Shown: one piece after another, positions 1 to 9,361 of the stretch | Layout of the letters: every line of letters starts with the position of its first letter | How positions within the stretch are numbered: the stretch's first letter is position 1 | Assembly: GCA_913031395.1 (NCBI GenBank) | Contig: CAJWDT010000001.1 | Location: 1 to 64,000 of the forward strand | DNA length: 64,000 bases | Direction of reading: 5' to 3' | Source: an uncultured Gammaproteobacteria bacterium | GTDB lineage: Bacteria; Pseudomonadota; Gammaproteobacteria; Magnimaribacterales; Magnimaribacteraceae | Notes under the pieces: model-generated | The model's input: only the letters and a program-made list of their open reading frames with translations | Told to the model about the DNA's origin: nothing | The model's database searches: none | Program-made: the position numbers and the translations under genes

Positions 1-100
1 CATTTTTATTTTTGGCTTCATGATATAGCCAAAAGAAGACAGCCAAAGGCACAATTATCCCAGTGGATATTCCTGCAAGCGGTATTATATTTGGGTCCAT
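1..100 (-). CDS. Partial small membrane protein, truncated by window edge (MDPNIIPLAGISTGIIVPLAVFFWLYHEAKNKN...)
   Basis: Open frame on minus strand from ATG at 100 to window edge; hydrophobic segment typical of a small membrane protein. Confidence 0.5.
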   Translation of the reverse strand, partial: MDPNIIPLAGISTGIIVPLAVFFWLYHEAKNKN

Positions 101-180
101 AATTTTTCCTTAAAATTTGTATATGTAACGTAAACTTAACATTAAATATTAGAGAAGTAAAGGTTACACAAAAATTAATC

Positions 181-189
181 TGTTATAAT
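181..189 (+). promoter_or_regulatory. Candidate extended -10 promoter element (TGTTATAAT)
   Basis: TG-n-TATAAT 28 nt upstream of the ATG at 217; no clear -35. Confidence 0.4.
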
Positions 190-216
190 CGACATTAACA
201 ACATTCATACTGCGCA

Positions 217-1593
217 ATGGATAGAAGAAAGTTTTTAAAAGTTTCAAGCTTAAGTCTTGGTGGTTTAGCTGCAGCTGGAATAGGAGTAGATATGTCAGGT
301 ATTTCGACTAAAAAGAATTATTACTTACAGGGGAACTATGCACCTGTTAATAATATTATTTCAGAAACGGATCTCAAGGTAACAGGACAGATCCCTAAAG
401 ATCTCTCCGGTCTTTTGTTAAGAAATGGCCCAAATCCTATGTCCTCAGTCAACGAGAAAAAACATCATTGGTTTTTGGGAGAAGGGATGCTTCATGGAAT
501 TAGATTGGATTCTGGAAATGCGCTCTGGTACAAAAATAAGCTGGTAGATGGTAATGATTCTGTAGCAAATACTAGCGTCATTTCCCATTCAGGAAAAATT
601 TATGCCATTGTCGAAGCCGGTGGTTATCCTGTAGAAATTGACCAGGAGCTTAACTCACTAAACACAAAGCCATTTTACGGTGATAGAAACGCAGGCTTTA
701 CCGCTCATCCTAAAATTGATCCTGACACTAATGAGATGCATGCCATGTGTTACGACTACGCAAATAATTTTGACACTATTGATTACGTGGTAGTTGATGA
801 AAATGGATCACACAAAAAAACTCAATCAATACCTTTTGAATCTAGATCTATGCTGCATGAATGCGCTATTACTAAAAACTATATGCTGGTATTTGATCTC
901 TCTGTAGCTTTCGATTTATACAAACTCGGTAGAGGTTATTTCCCTTTTTCTTGGGACGATAATCACTCCGCAAGAATAGGCTTATTGGACAGAAAAGGAA
1001 ATTCAAATGAAGTTAAGTGGTTTGAGATAGATAGCACGTATTTTTTTCATACATTTAATGCCCACGAAGATTCAAACGGTAATGTGATAGTGACTGCTGC
1101 AGCCTATGACAGATTATTTGATACTGACTGGAATGGTCCCTTTACTGAATCTCCCCCGCAACTTACTCGTTGGGAGTTAAATATATCTTCTGGCCTTGCC
1201 ACGAAATCACAGTTGGATGACAGGGCTGTCGAGTTTCCGAGAATTCATCCAAACTTTACAGGTAAGTCTAATCAATATGGTTATGCGCTAGCATCTTCTA
1301 ATACATCTCAACCTGATTTTAAAGAAATTGTTAAGTACGACTTCAAGAATGACAAATCTGAAGTTTATGAATATGGACCTGGAAAATTTGGTGCTGAACC
1401 TGTATTTGTAGCTGCGGAAGGTGCTCAGTCCGAAGACGAAGGATACTTACTATCACTGATATATAATCAAGAATCTGATAAAAGTGATTTAATAATTTTA
1501 AATGCCAAAGAACCTAAATCAGGTCCATTAGCTACAGTACACTTACCTCAGAGAGTTCCATATGGATTCCATGGGGAATGGGCAAAAATTTAG
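217..1593 (+). CDS. Carotenoid oxygenase / lignostilbene dioxygenase (RPE65) family protein with Tat signal
   Basis: RNGPNP motif; candidate iron-ligand His in TAHPKID, SMLHECAIT, FFHTFNAHED and C-terminal YGFHGEW; N-terminal DRRKFLK Tat motif followed by hydrophobic stretch. Confidence 0.88.
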   Translation: MDRRKFLKVSSLSLGGLAAAGIGVDMSGISTKKNYYLQGNYAPVNNIISETDLKVTGQIPKDLSGLLLRNGPNPMSSVNEKKHHWFLGEGMLHGIRLDSGNALWYKNKLVDGNDSVANTSVISHSGKIYAIVEAGGYPVEIDQELNSLNTKPFYGDRNAGFTAHPKIDPDTNEMHAMCYDYANNFDTIDYVVVDENGSHKKTQSIPFESRSMLHECAITKNYMLVFDLSVAFDLYKLGRGYFPFSWDDNHSARIGLLDRKGNSNEVKWFEIDSTYFFHTFNAHEDSNGNVIVTAAAYDRLFDTDWNGPFTESPPQLTRWELNISSGLATKSQLDDRAVEFPRIHPNFTGKSNQYGYALASSNTSQPDFKEIVKYDFKNDKSEVYEYGPGKFGAEPVFVAAEGAQSEDEGYLLSLIYNQESDKSDLIILNAKEPKSGPLATVHLPQRVPYGFHGEWAKI

Positions 1594-1616
1594 ATAATAA
1601 AAGGGGAGAATAAAAA

Positions 1617-2102
1617 ATGCCAGAGATGACATTATTGGGGTGGTTTCATACTATCTTGGGAGTATTAGCTGTGTTGAGTGGGTTTTATACCTTATATAAG
1701 TATCGTGTTATCTCATACGATGTAAGCTCAGGAAAATTATATATTTTAGTTACCTTGCTGGTCGCAGGATCTGCGCTGGGTATTTATAACCAAGGTGGTT
1801 TCGGTGTAGCACATATATTGGCTGTCCTTACGCTTATTGCTCTTGCGGGTGGATATATCATGGAGCGTTATAAATGGTTTGGATCTTTTTCAAAGTACTT
1901 TCAAGCATTGGGTTATACCTCTACATTGCTTTTTCACATGATTCCTGCAATTACAGATTTTCTTAGAAGATTGCCAGTAGGGGATACGTTCATAGACTCT
2001 TTTGAAGATCCTTTATTGCTGAACTTTCATCTAGCTTTCCTCATTATTTATGTAGTAGGCATTATTGCTCAAATGATTTGGTTAAAGAGACAGGCAGCTT
2101 AG
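1617..2102 (+). CDS. Multi-pass membrane protein (DUF2306-like)
   Basis: Four or more hydrophobic segments with conserved-looking His; ORF with RBS aaaggggag. Confidence 0.6.
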   Translation: MPEMTLLGWFHTILGVLAVLSGFYTLYKYRVISYDVSSGKLYILVTLLVAGSALGIYNQGGFGVAHILAVLTLIALAGGYIMERYKWFGSFSKYFQALGYTSTLLFHMIPAITDFLRRLPVGDTFIDSFEDPLLLNFHLAFLIIYVVGIIAQMIWLKRQAA

Positions 2103-2133
2103 AAAGCTTTTAATTATTTCTTAAATTTATCGT

Positions 2134-3021
2134 ATGAACGAAATCGTTTTGAGTCTTTATGACACCAATCCAGGTGCGTGGGTTTCTATGGGCATTGTTA
2201 GTTTATCTGTCTTAACCTCATGGGCATTAAATTATAGTTCGCCGCACGTCAGGGTATTTGGAACGGTTCTCGCCGGACTAGGTTGTTTGATAGTCGCTGC
2301 TTGGTTTTTTTTATTTATTATCAACTCCGGTGTACTGGAAGACCCCAAGCCAAATCAAACCCCACTTGACTCAGCGAAACCTTCTTTATTATGGATCCAA
2401 TCAGTATCTGCCCTACTAACAGGCGTGTTTCTTCTGTATGTCGCTAAGCGTCAAAGACTAAATTCTTCTGTATTAGTTTTAACAGCAAGGAATGAAGATA
2501 ATCGTTACGGTAAGGTGTCTCGTATGCTTCATTGGACAATAGCTATTCTATTTATAGCTTTAATCCCAATGGGAATTTTTACTTCTATGATCCCTGAAGA
2601 TGCGGACTATAGAAATGCTTACTATGTTGTTCATAAGAGCTTAGGAGTAACTATCTTTTTATTGGTTTTAGTTAGATTAGTCTGGAATAAATTATCTCAA
2701 CGTCCTTCCCTAGACAATGCTCTGACAGCTAGAGAAGAAAAGCTTGCCCATAGGGCCCACAATACGCTTTATTTTATGATGCTGGCTATACCAATTACGG
2801 GTTTTATGATGACTAGTTATCATGGTAAAGAAACTTATTTCTTTTTCTGGGAGATTCAGCCGTTATGGGAAGAAAGTGATATTTATAAAGTTTGGGGCGG
2901 TTTTCATAAGTACCTTCTACCTTATCTTCTTTATATCGTTTTAGGGGCTCATATCTTAGGTGCTCTAAAACATCAATTTCTAGATAAACATCAGAATGCT
3001 TTTAAGCGTATGGTTTCATGA
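2134..3021 (+). CDS. Cytochrome b561 family membrane protein
   Basis: RMLHWTIAILFIALIPMG ... HKSLGVTIFLLVLVRLVW ... AHILGALKHQF, typical b561 heme-ligand pattern; N-terminal extra TM domain. Confidence 0.8.
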   Translation: MNEIVLSLYDTNPGAWVSMGIVSLSVLTSWALNYSSPHVRVFGTVLAGLGCLIVAAWFFLFIINSGVLEDPKPNQTPLDSAKPSLLWIQSVSALLTGVFLLYVAKRQRLNSSVLVLTARNEDNRYGKVSRMLHWTIAILFIALIPMGIFTSMIPEDADYRNAYYVVHKSLGVTIFLLVLVRLVWNKLSQRPSLDNALTAREEKLAHRAHNTLYFMMLAIPITGFMMTSYHGKETYFFFWEIQPLWEESDIYKVWGGFHKYLLPYLLYIVLGAHILGALKHQFLDKHQNAFKRMVS

Positions 3022-3071
3022 ACAAAATATAAAGTATTGAATTTAATAATCCAAATAATAGGAGAGAATTA

Positions 3072-4085
3072 ATGGAAACAGTCTTAGTCACAGGCGGAAC
3101 GGGATTTATAGGACTTCATTGTCTTCAACAGTTGCTTGATAAAGGATACAAAGTTAGGACTACTATAAGATCAGAATCGAGGAAACAAGAAGTGATGGAT
3201 GCTATGAAAAAGCATTCTTCAAATTGTGAAAACTTAGAGTTTTTTATAGCAGATTTATTAAATGACGATGGGTGGAAAGAAGCTGTTGAAGGATCGAAAT
3301 ATGTTTTACATGTTGCCTCTCCATTCTTTCTTGGCGAACCAGAAAATGAAGATGTATTTATCAAGCCTGCTGTTGAAGGTACTCTCAGGGTTTTAAAAGC
3401 GTGTGCTGACGCCGATGTTGAAAAGGTTGTGTTAACCTCATCCTTCGCTGCTGTGGGGTATGGGCACCCCAGAGAAAAAGAAGTTTACACTGAAGAAGAT
3501 TGGTCCAGTGTAGATGGAGAAATCTCACCATATGCAAAAAGTAAAACTCTTGCTGAGAAGGCGGCATGGGAGTTTGTTAAAAATTTAGAAGAATCAAAGA
3601 AATTCGAACTTACTGTTATTAACCCAGTTGCTGTTACCGGCCCAATGCTCACCAATGATATTGGTAGTTCAAACGATTTTTTACTTAAATTAATTTCAGG
3701 ATCTATGCCTGCATGCCCCAAGATACATATGGGTTATATAGATGTAAGAGATGTGGCTAAGGCACATATATTTTCAATGACTGAAGAGAAGACCAATGGA
3801 GAAAGAATTATAGTAAGTGAAAATGAAATGTTTTTTGCTGAGGTCGGGAAAACCTTAAATGAAGCTGGGTTCAAAAAATCACCCACCAAAGAAATGCCAA
3901 ATTTTCTTGTTAAAATAATGTCTTTATTTGTAGGGGAATTGAAGACCCTTTTATCTGCACTTAACCGAAAAGGAGATATAGATAAAACAAAGGCTAAAAG
4001 TTTTTTTAATTGGGATTATATTTCTACTGAGCAGTCAGTAACTGAAACAGCCCAACAATTACAAGATATGGGATTAACTAAATAG
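3072..4085 (+). CDS. NAD(P)-dependent epimerase/dehydratase, dihydroflavonol-4-reductase-like
   Basis: VLVTGGTGFIGLH Rossmann motif; SPYAKSKTLAEKAAW (YxxxK). Confidence 0.88.
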   Translation: METVLVTGGTGFIGLHCLQQLLDKGYKVRTTIRSESRKQEVMDAMKKHSSNCENLEFFIADLLNDDGWKEAVEGSKYVLHVASPFFLGEPENEDVFIKPAVEGTLRVLKACADADVEKVVLTSSFAAVGYGHPREKEVYTEEDWSSVDGEISPYAKSKTLAEKAAWEFVKNLEESKKFELTVINPVAVTGPMLTNDIGSSNDFLLKLISGSMPACPKIHMGYIDVRDVAKAHIFSMTEEKTNGERIIVSENEMFFAEVGKTLNEAGFKKSPTKEMPNFLVKIMSLFVGELKTLLSALNRKGDIDKTKAKSFFNWDYISTEQSVTETAQQLQDMGLTK

Positions 4086-4087
4086 TT

Positions 4088-5071
4088 ATGCAACAAAGAC
4101 AATTTAAGCCCTTTGACTCAGTAAGCGCTCTGACTTTGGGTGGCGGAGGGCTAGGTCAGGTTTGGGGCGAGACTACAAGAGAGGAAGCAGTTGCAACTGT
4201 GAATCTTGCTATAGAAAAAGGCGTAACTCACCTCGATGTTGCACCAATGTATGGAAAAGGAGAGGCTGAGAGAGTTGTAGGTGAGGTTTTTAAAGGAAAG
4301 GACTTAGGTGATGTAAAAATTACAACTAAATGCAGATTAGGAACGTTACCAGATGACGAAGTATATGAGCGTTTGAACTCCTCTCTCAACAAAAGTCTTG
4401 ATAACCTCAATATGAAAAGAGTTGATCTTTTTTTGCTTCACTCTCAATTAATACAAGACAACTTCCAGCTATATACACTTAATGAGTATCGAGATACTAA
4501 TACCACTTCGCTTTCTTGTTATTACAATGCAGTTATACCAGCCTTTGAAAGATTAAAAGAAGAAGGCAAGATTGGTAGCTGGGGAATCGGTGGTTTGGGT
4601 CAAACTCAAGCCATCATCGAGGCTTTAAACCATTCAAATCTACCAGAAGCAATTCAGTGTGTTGTTAACCCCTTGAACTCAGCTGGAGCTATCGGCTACG
4701 TCGATGAAAAATTTGATCCTTATAAAATCCTTAGAGAGAGTCAAAAGGTAGGGGTACCTATATTAGGAATAAGAGCTGTTCAGGCGGGAGCATTAACCTT
4801 AGAAATGGACAGAGATCCACATCCTTCTGGTTTTGATATAAAAGATTTTGAAGATTACGATAGAGCAGAACCCTTCAGGAGTTTGGCTTCTGATTGGGAA
4901 ATCAACCCTTCGGTCCTTGCTCATAGATATGCTCTGAGTGCAGAAAAAGTTTCTTCAGTGATTTTAGGAGTCAAAAATAGAGATGAACTTTTAGACTGTT
5001 TAGATGCCGAATCAGCGGGACCACTCACACAGCAACAAATCACTGAAATAGATAAGGCTTTATCTAAATAG
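4088..5071 (+). CDS. Aldo/keto reductase
   Basis: GVTHLDVAPMYGKGEAERVVG, RVDLFLLH, IGSWGIGGLG. Confidence 0.88.
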   Translation: MQQRQFKPFDSVSALTLGGGGLGQVWGETTREEAVATVNLAIEKGVTHLDVAPMYGKGEAERVVGEVFKGKDLGDVKITTKCRLGTLPDDEVYERLNSSLNKSLDNLNMKRVDLFLLHSQLIQDNFQLYTLNEYRDTNTTSLSCYYNAVIPAFERLKEEGKIGSWGIGGLGQTQAIIEALNHSNLPEAIQCVVNPLNSAGAIGYVDEKFDPYKILRESQKVGVPILGIRAVQAGALTLEMDRDPHPSGFDIKDFEDYDRAEPFRSLASDWEINPSVLAHRYALSAEKVSSVILGVKNRDELLDCLDAESAGPLTQQQITEIDKALSK

Positions 5072-5080
5072 AATAAATTA

Positions 5081-6052
5081 ATGAAAAGATTTATTCTTCC
5101 ATTATTGCTATTCTCAACCTTAATGATGCCAAACGAGAGATTTAAGAATACTAATGAAGAGGCTGCAGGAAAGTCTTTTAGAGATTTTTTAAAATGGACG
5201 TTTACCAATAAAAAACCTGAACTTGTAGCGATCGATTCTTCTGATGAGTGGAAAGAATTAGATTCTGGATCTACTGATTACATGGTGTGGATAGGGCATG
5301 CAACATATCTTATAAATAAAGATAATCTAACCATTCTTACCGATCCCGTTTTCTCAAAAAGAGCTTCTCCCGTCAGATTTGCAGGACCCAAAAGGCTTAT
5401 ACCTCCGGCAATCCCTATAGATAAGCTTCCTAAGATAGACGTCATTACAGTTAGCCATAATCACTACGATCATTTGGATTTAAGAAGTCTCAAGAAGATC
5501 TATAAAGCAAATCCTAATGCAATATTCTTAGTTCCCAAGGGAGATAAGAGGAGACTTGAGAGAAGAGGAATTGAGAACGTAATAGAATTTCTTTGGTGGG
5601 AAGAGATAGAGATTAAAGGATCAAAATTTACCTTTACTCCTGTTCAGCATTGGTCTGCAAGAGGTATTGCTGATAGAAATAAAAGTCTTTGGGGTGGATG
5701 GTTCATGAATCTTAAGACAGAGACTATTTACCATGCTGGAGATACTGGTTATTCCAAAGACTTTATTGAAACAAAAAAACGACTAGGTTCGCCTTCTATT
5801 AGTTTGATTCCTGTCGGTGCTTACGCGCCTAGGTGGTTCATGAAAACAAATCATGTAAATCCACCTGAAGCGATTCAAATAGCTATAGATCTAGAGTCTG
5901 AAAGGAATTTTGGGATGCATTGGGGGACCTTTCAGTTAACAGATGAGGAGATCTTAGAACCACCAAAACTGTTAAAGGAATCTTTGAGGGATCAGGGCTT
6001 GCCTGATAATTTTTTTAATATCTTAAGGCCTGGTCAGATTGTAGAGCTTTAG
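5081..6052 (+). CDS. MBL-fold metallo-hydrolase (UlaG / NAPE-PLD-like)
   Basis: WIGHATYLI, SHNHYDHLD, HAGDTGYSKDF, GMHWGTF. Confidence 0.88.
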   Translation: MKRFILPLLLFSTLMMPNERFKNTNEEAAGKSFRDFLKWTFTNKKPELVAIDSSDEWKELDSGSTDYMVWIGHATYLINKDNLTILTDPVFSKRASPVRFAGPKRLIPPAIPIDKLPKIDVITVSHNHYDHLDLRSLKKIYKANPNAIFLVPKGDKRRLERRGIENVIEFLWWEEIEIKGSKFTFTPVQHWSARGIADRNKSLWGGWFMNLKTETIYHAGDTGYSKDFIETKKRLGSPSISLIPVGAYAPRWFMKTNHVNPPEAIQIAIDLESERNFGMHWGTFQLTDEEILEPPKLLKESLRDQGLPDNFFNILRPGQIVEL

Positions 6053-6474
6053 AATCTTGGTTGGAAGACAACTAATACAACAATTATCAATAATAATATT
6101 GTTGGTAATTCATTTATAACTCTAAAAAATTTTTCTGATTTCATATTGGCATCATTTTCAAAGCCCTTCCTCAAAAAATTAAGGTATAGATGAAAGAGGG
6201 TCATTCCCATAACAAGAAACATTTTTAAAACCAGCCAAATTTCTAGACCTTTATAACTTAAAAGAACAAGCCCAGAGATCCAAACAAACACAAGGGATGG
6301 ATTGCCTATGATCTTCAGGAGTTTAGACTCCATTACTTTGAAGGTTTCGGAAGAGTCTGAGCCTATCTCTTTTGTTGAGTGATATACGAAAAGTCTTGGA
6401 AGGTAAAATAGGGCGGCCATCCAAGTTATTACAGAGATAATATGAATGGTTTTAAAGATTAAGTAGGTGTTCAT
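6049..6474 (-). CDS. hemJ: Protoporphyrinogen IX oxidase HemJ (CopD-like membrane protein)
   Basis: FKTIHIISVITWMAALFYLPRLFVYH; last gene of heme cluster. Confidence 0.85.
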   Translation of the reverse strand: MNTYLIFKTIHIISVITWMAALFYLPRLFVYHSTKEIGSDSSETFKVMESKLLKIIGNPSLVFVWISGLVLLSYKGLEIWLVLKMFLVMGMTLFHLYLNFLRKGFENDANMKSEKFFRVINELPTILLLIIVVLVVFQPRF

Positions 6475-7287
6475 TTAATCCCATTTGGCATTTGGTGGCA
6501 TGGACATCAATATGGCATCTGAATTCCCGCCAGTTTTTATACCAAAAGCAGTACCTCTGTCCCAAAGAAGATTAAATTCAACATAACGACCTCTTTTAAT
6601 GAGCTGTTGTTCTTTTTCATCTTTAGTCCATTTTTCATCTTTTAGGTTTCTGATAATAGTCGTTATAGCTTTTAAAGTTGATAAACCCACTTCTTTTATA
6701 AAGTTAAAATCCTTATTCCAATCGTCAGTTTTTAGATGGTCTATAAATATCCCACCTTCACCTCTTGCCTCCGATCTATGTGGAAGATAGAAATATTCAT
6801 CACAAGCCTTTTTATATGTTTCGTAATATTCAGGATCAGCAGAATCACAAGCTTCTTTCATACATTGATGAAAAAATTTTATTTCATCATCTTTCTTAAT
6901 GGTTGGCGTTAAATCTCCTCCGCCACCAAACCACGAATCTCCAGTTACGATATATCTCGTATTAAAGTGAAAGGCTGGCACTTTAGGAGATTGCATATGT
7001 GCTACAAGGCTAATGCCGCTTGCCCAATAATTTGGGGCTTGTTCGGTTCCTTTAACTTCAGATTTAAAGTCGTTATCAAATTTCCCAGATACCGTAGATA
7101 TATTGACACCAACTTTTTCGAAGACGTCTCCTTTCATGAGGCTCATTTCCCCGCCACCTTCAAACTTATGATCCCAGTTTTTTCTTTCAAAACTTCCGCC
7201 ATCTATGTCTATAAATTCCTCACAGAACATATCTCTTAGTTCTTTAAACCAAGATGAAGTTAGGGATTTTTTTTCTTCAATATCCAT
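6475..7287 (-). CDS. hemF: Oxygen-dependent coproporphyrinogen III oxidase
   Basis: HFNTRYIV, WFGGGGDLTP, EARGEGGIFIDHL, GRYVEFNLLWDRGTAFGIKTGGNSDAILMSMPP. Confidence 0.96.
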   Translation of the reverse strand: MDIEEKKSLTSSWFKELRDMFCEEFIDIDGGSFERKNWDHKFEGGGEMSLMKGDVFEKVGVNISTVSGKFDNDFKSEVKGTEQAPNYWASGISLVAHMQSPKVPAFHFNTRYIVTGDSWFGGGGDLTPTIKKDDEIKFFHQCMKEACDSADPEYYETYKKACDEYFYLPHRSEARGEGGIFIDHLKTDDWNKDFNFIKEVGLSTLKAITTIIRNLKDEKWTKDEKEQQLIKRGRYVEFNLLWDRGTAFGIKTGGNSDAILMSMPPNAKWD

Positions 7288-7293
7288 AGAGCT

Positions 7294-8313
7294 TTAGAAA
7301 GCTTCTCTAATCCTTGTTACAAATTCTTTGACATTCTTTTGTGGTGTGGTTTTTAGAACACCATGTCCAAGCCCACAGACCCAACCCAGCCTTTCTTCAG
7401 GTCCTAAATCAGACAACTGAAGAATATAGTCCTCCAGTTTTGGTAAAAATTCTTCAGAGGGAAGCGTAAGAAAATGCTCACTAAAATTTCCTTGAATAAA
7501 GCCATCACCTGTCTTATTGAAATAATCTCTCAGATCGATATTAGAATCCAGTCCCATCCCGGCTAGTCTGATATTTTCATTATTCTTTTTTGAAATGATA
7601 GTTTCATAATTCACGCCATCTTTAGCGTAATAACCTACTTTATTAGGAAAATCTTTAGCCAAAGCATTAAATGTTTTATCTAAGTACAGAATTAAATCTT
7701 CATCAGCTAATTGGTGGGCTGTAGAGTCAAAAATCATCACTATTTCTGCTCCAGCATCGAGCTGCAATTTAATGTTCTCTTTTAGTAGAGGTAGGATTAC
7801 ATTATCCAACAAGCCCAATTGAAAATTATTTAAAGAGATATTTCTTAATTCCTTATCAACATGGCAAGCATAGGCAATCAAAGTCCAAGGTCCACCGACA
7901 AATCCTATTAGTGATTTGTCACCAGGGAGTCTTTCTAATGTCCTCTCTATGGCCTCTCCTTGAAAATCCATAAAACTTATTGGGTTCGAGTTTGTGAGCA
8001 AGTTAGCGGCATTTTCTTCATCAAGATGAAGGCCAAACTGAGGTCCTGGATTATATGAAAGATCCATACCAAGAGCCTCAAGAGGAAATAAGATATCACT
8101 AAAAAGAATCGCTACATCAAAATCAAATTCATTGATTGGTCCCATGGCCGTTTCTGCCGCAAGATTTGGTTTTTTACAAAGCTCTTCAAAGGTATAGTCT
8201 TTTTTCAGATTCTGATAATGATCATGGTATCTTCCAGCTTGACGCATGAGCCACACTGGAGGACAAGCTTGAGGTCTTCTTTCCAGGGCATTTATAAATT
8301 TGGTATTTGACAA
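7294..8313 (-). CDS. hemE: Uroporphyrinogen decarboxylase
   Basis: PPVWLMRQAGRY signature; AILFSDIL; GFVGGPWTLIAY; GLGHGVL. Confidence 0.97.
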   Translation of the reverse strand: MSNTKFINALERRPQACPPVWLMRQAGRYHDHYQNLKKDYTFEELCKKPNLAAETAMGPINEFDFDVAILFSDILFPLEALGMDLSYNPGPQFGLHLDEENAANLLTNSNPISFMDFQGEAIERTLERLPGDKSLIGFVGGPWTLIAYACHVDKELRNISLNNFQLGLLDNVILPLLKENIKLQLDAGAEIVMIFDSTAHQLADEDLILYLDKTFNALAKDFPNKVGYYAKDGVNYETIISKKNNENIRLAGMGLDSNIDLRDYFNKTGDGFIQGNFSEHFLTLPSEEFLPKLEDYILQLSDLGPEERLGWVCGLGHGVLKTTPQKNVKEFVTRIREAF

Positions 8314-8319
8314 GGTGGT

Positions 8320-9315
8320 TTATTGATTTAACTTTACTGCTACTTCATTGGCGGCATAGGTTAAAACGCAATCTGCACCGGCACGCTTGAAGCTTAATAG
8401 TGACTCAATTAATACATCTTCAACCAACCATTCATTTTGAATTGCTGCTTTAAGCATCGCATACTCACCACTGACTTGGTAAGCAAATGTAGGAACTTTA
8501 AAAGTTTCTTTCACAGATTTTATGACATCCAAATAAGGCATTCCTGGCTTCACCATAACTATATCCGCACCTTCCTCGAGATCCATTCTTACTTCGTGAA
8601 GCGCTTCATCAATATTTGCTACAGACATTTGATAAGTGTCCTTGCTACCTACACCTAAGTTTGAAGAAGAGCCAACTGCATCTCTAAAAGGTCCATAGAA
8701 TTTAGAACTATATTTTGCTGCATAGGAAAGAATGATGGTATTGACGAATCCGTTATTTTCAAGCGAATCTCTAATACTAGCAATTCTTCCATCCATCATA
8801 TCCGATGGTGCAACCATGTCTGCCCCTGCTTTAGCCAGAGTCATTGCCTGATCAGTTAGAGTAGCTAGGCTTCTATCATTATCTACATAGCCTGATTCAT
8901 CTAACAAGCCGTCGTGACCATGAGATGTGTAGGGATCAAGAGCAACATCTGCAATCACAGCCAGATCTGAGTTCTTTTTAATTTGCTTTATCGCTTCACA
9001 CACCAGATTATCTTCATTTAAAGATTCGGTCCCTTGTTCGTCTTTTTTATTAGGGTCTATTACAGGAAAAATAGCTACAGCATTAATCTTATTATTCTGA
9101 ATTTTTTCTATTTCTAAATCTAGTGCATTAAGCCCATACCTATTAATTCCTGGCAATGAATTAATGGCTTCGAAACCGTCTAGACCTTCTTTGACAAATA
9201 TTGGTTGGATTAAGTCATTAACCGTAAGGTCGTTTTCAGCAATAAGATTTCTTATAGAAGCTGTAAATCTAGTGCGCCTTAATCTTGATTGAGGGAATTT
9301 TCTCGATGCGTTCAT
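8320..9315 (-). CDS. hemB: Delta-aminolevulinic acid dehydratase (porphobilinogen synthase)
   Basis: RLRRTRFTASIRNLIAEN; VALDPYTSHGHDG; VMVKPGMPYLDVI; YQVSGEYAMLKAA. Confidence 0.97.
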   Translation of the reverse strand: MNASRKFPQSRLRRTRFTASIRNLIAENDLTVNDLIQPIFVKEGLDGFEAINSLPGINRYGLNALDLEIEKIQNNKINAVAIFPVIDPNKKDEQGTESLNEDNLVCEAIKQIKKNSDLAVIADVALDPYTSHGHDGLLDESGYVDNDRSLATLTDQAMTLAKAGADMVAPSDMMDGRIASIRDSLENNGFVNTIILSYAAKYSSKFYGPFRDAVGSSSNLGVGSKDTYQMSVANIDEALHEVRMDLEEGADIVMVKPGMPYLDVIKSVKETFKVPTFAYQVSGEYAMLKAAIQNEWLVEDVLIESLLSFKRAGADCVLTYAANEVAVKLNQ

Positions 9316-9361
9316 ACTTATTGAAAAAAAAGATAATTATACCTTACGCTAATGGTGTGTT

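Noticed and set aside
217-1593. Retinal-forming enzyme for proteorhodopsin
   Set aside because: The Tat signal and absence of rhodopsin or carotenoid genes (crtE/B/I/Y, blh) in this window do not support a specific retinal role.
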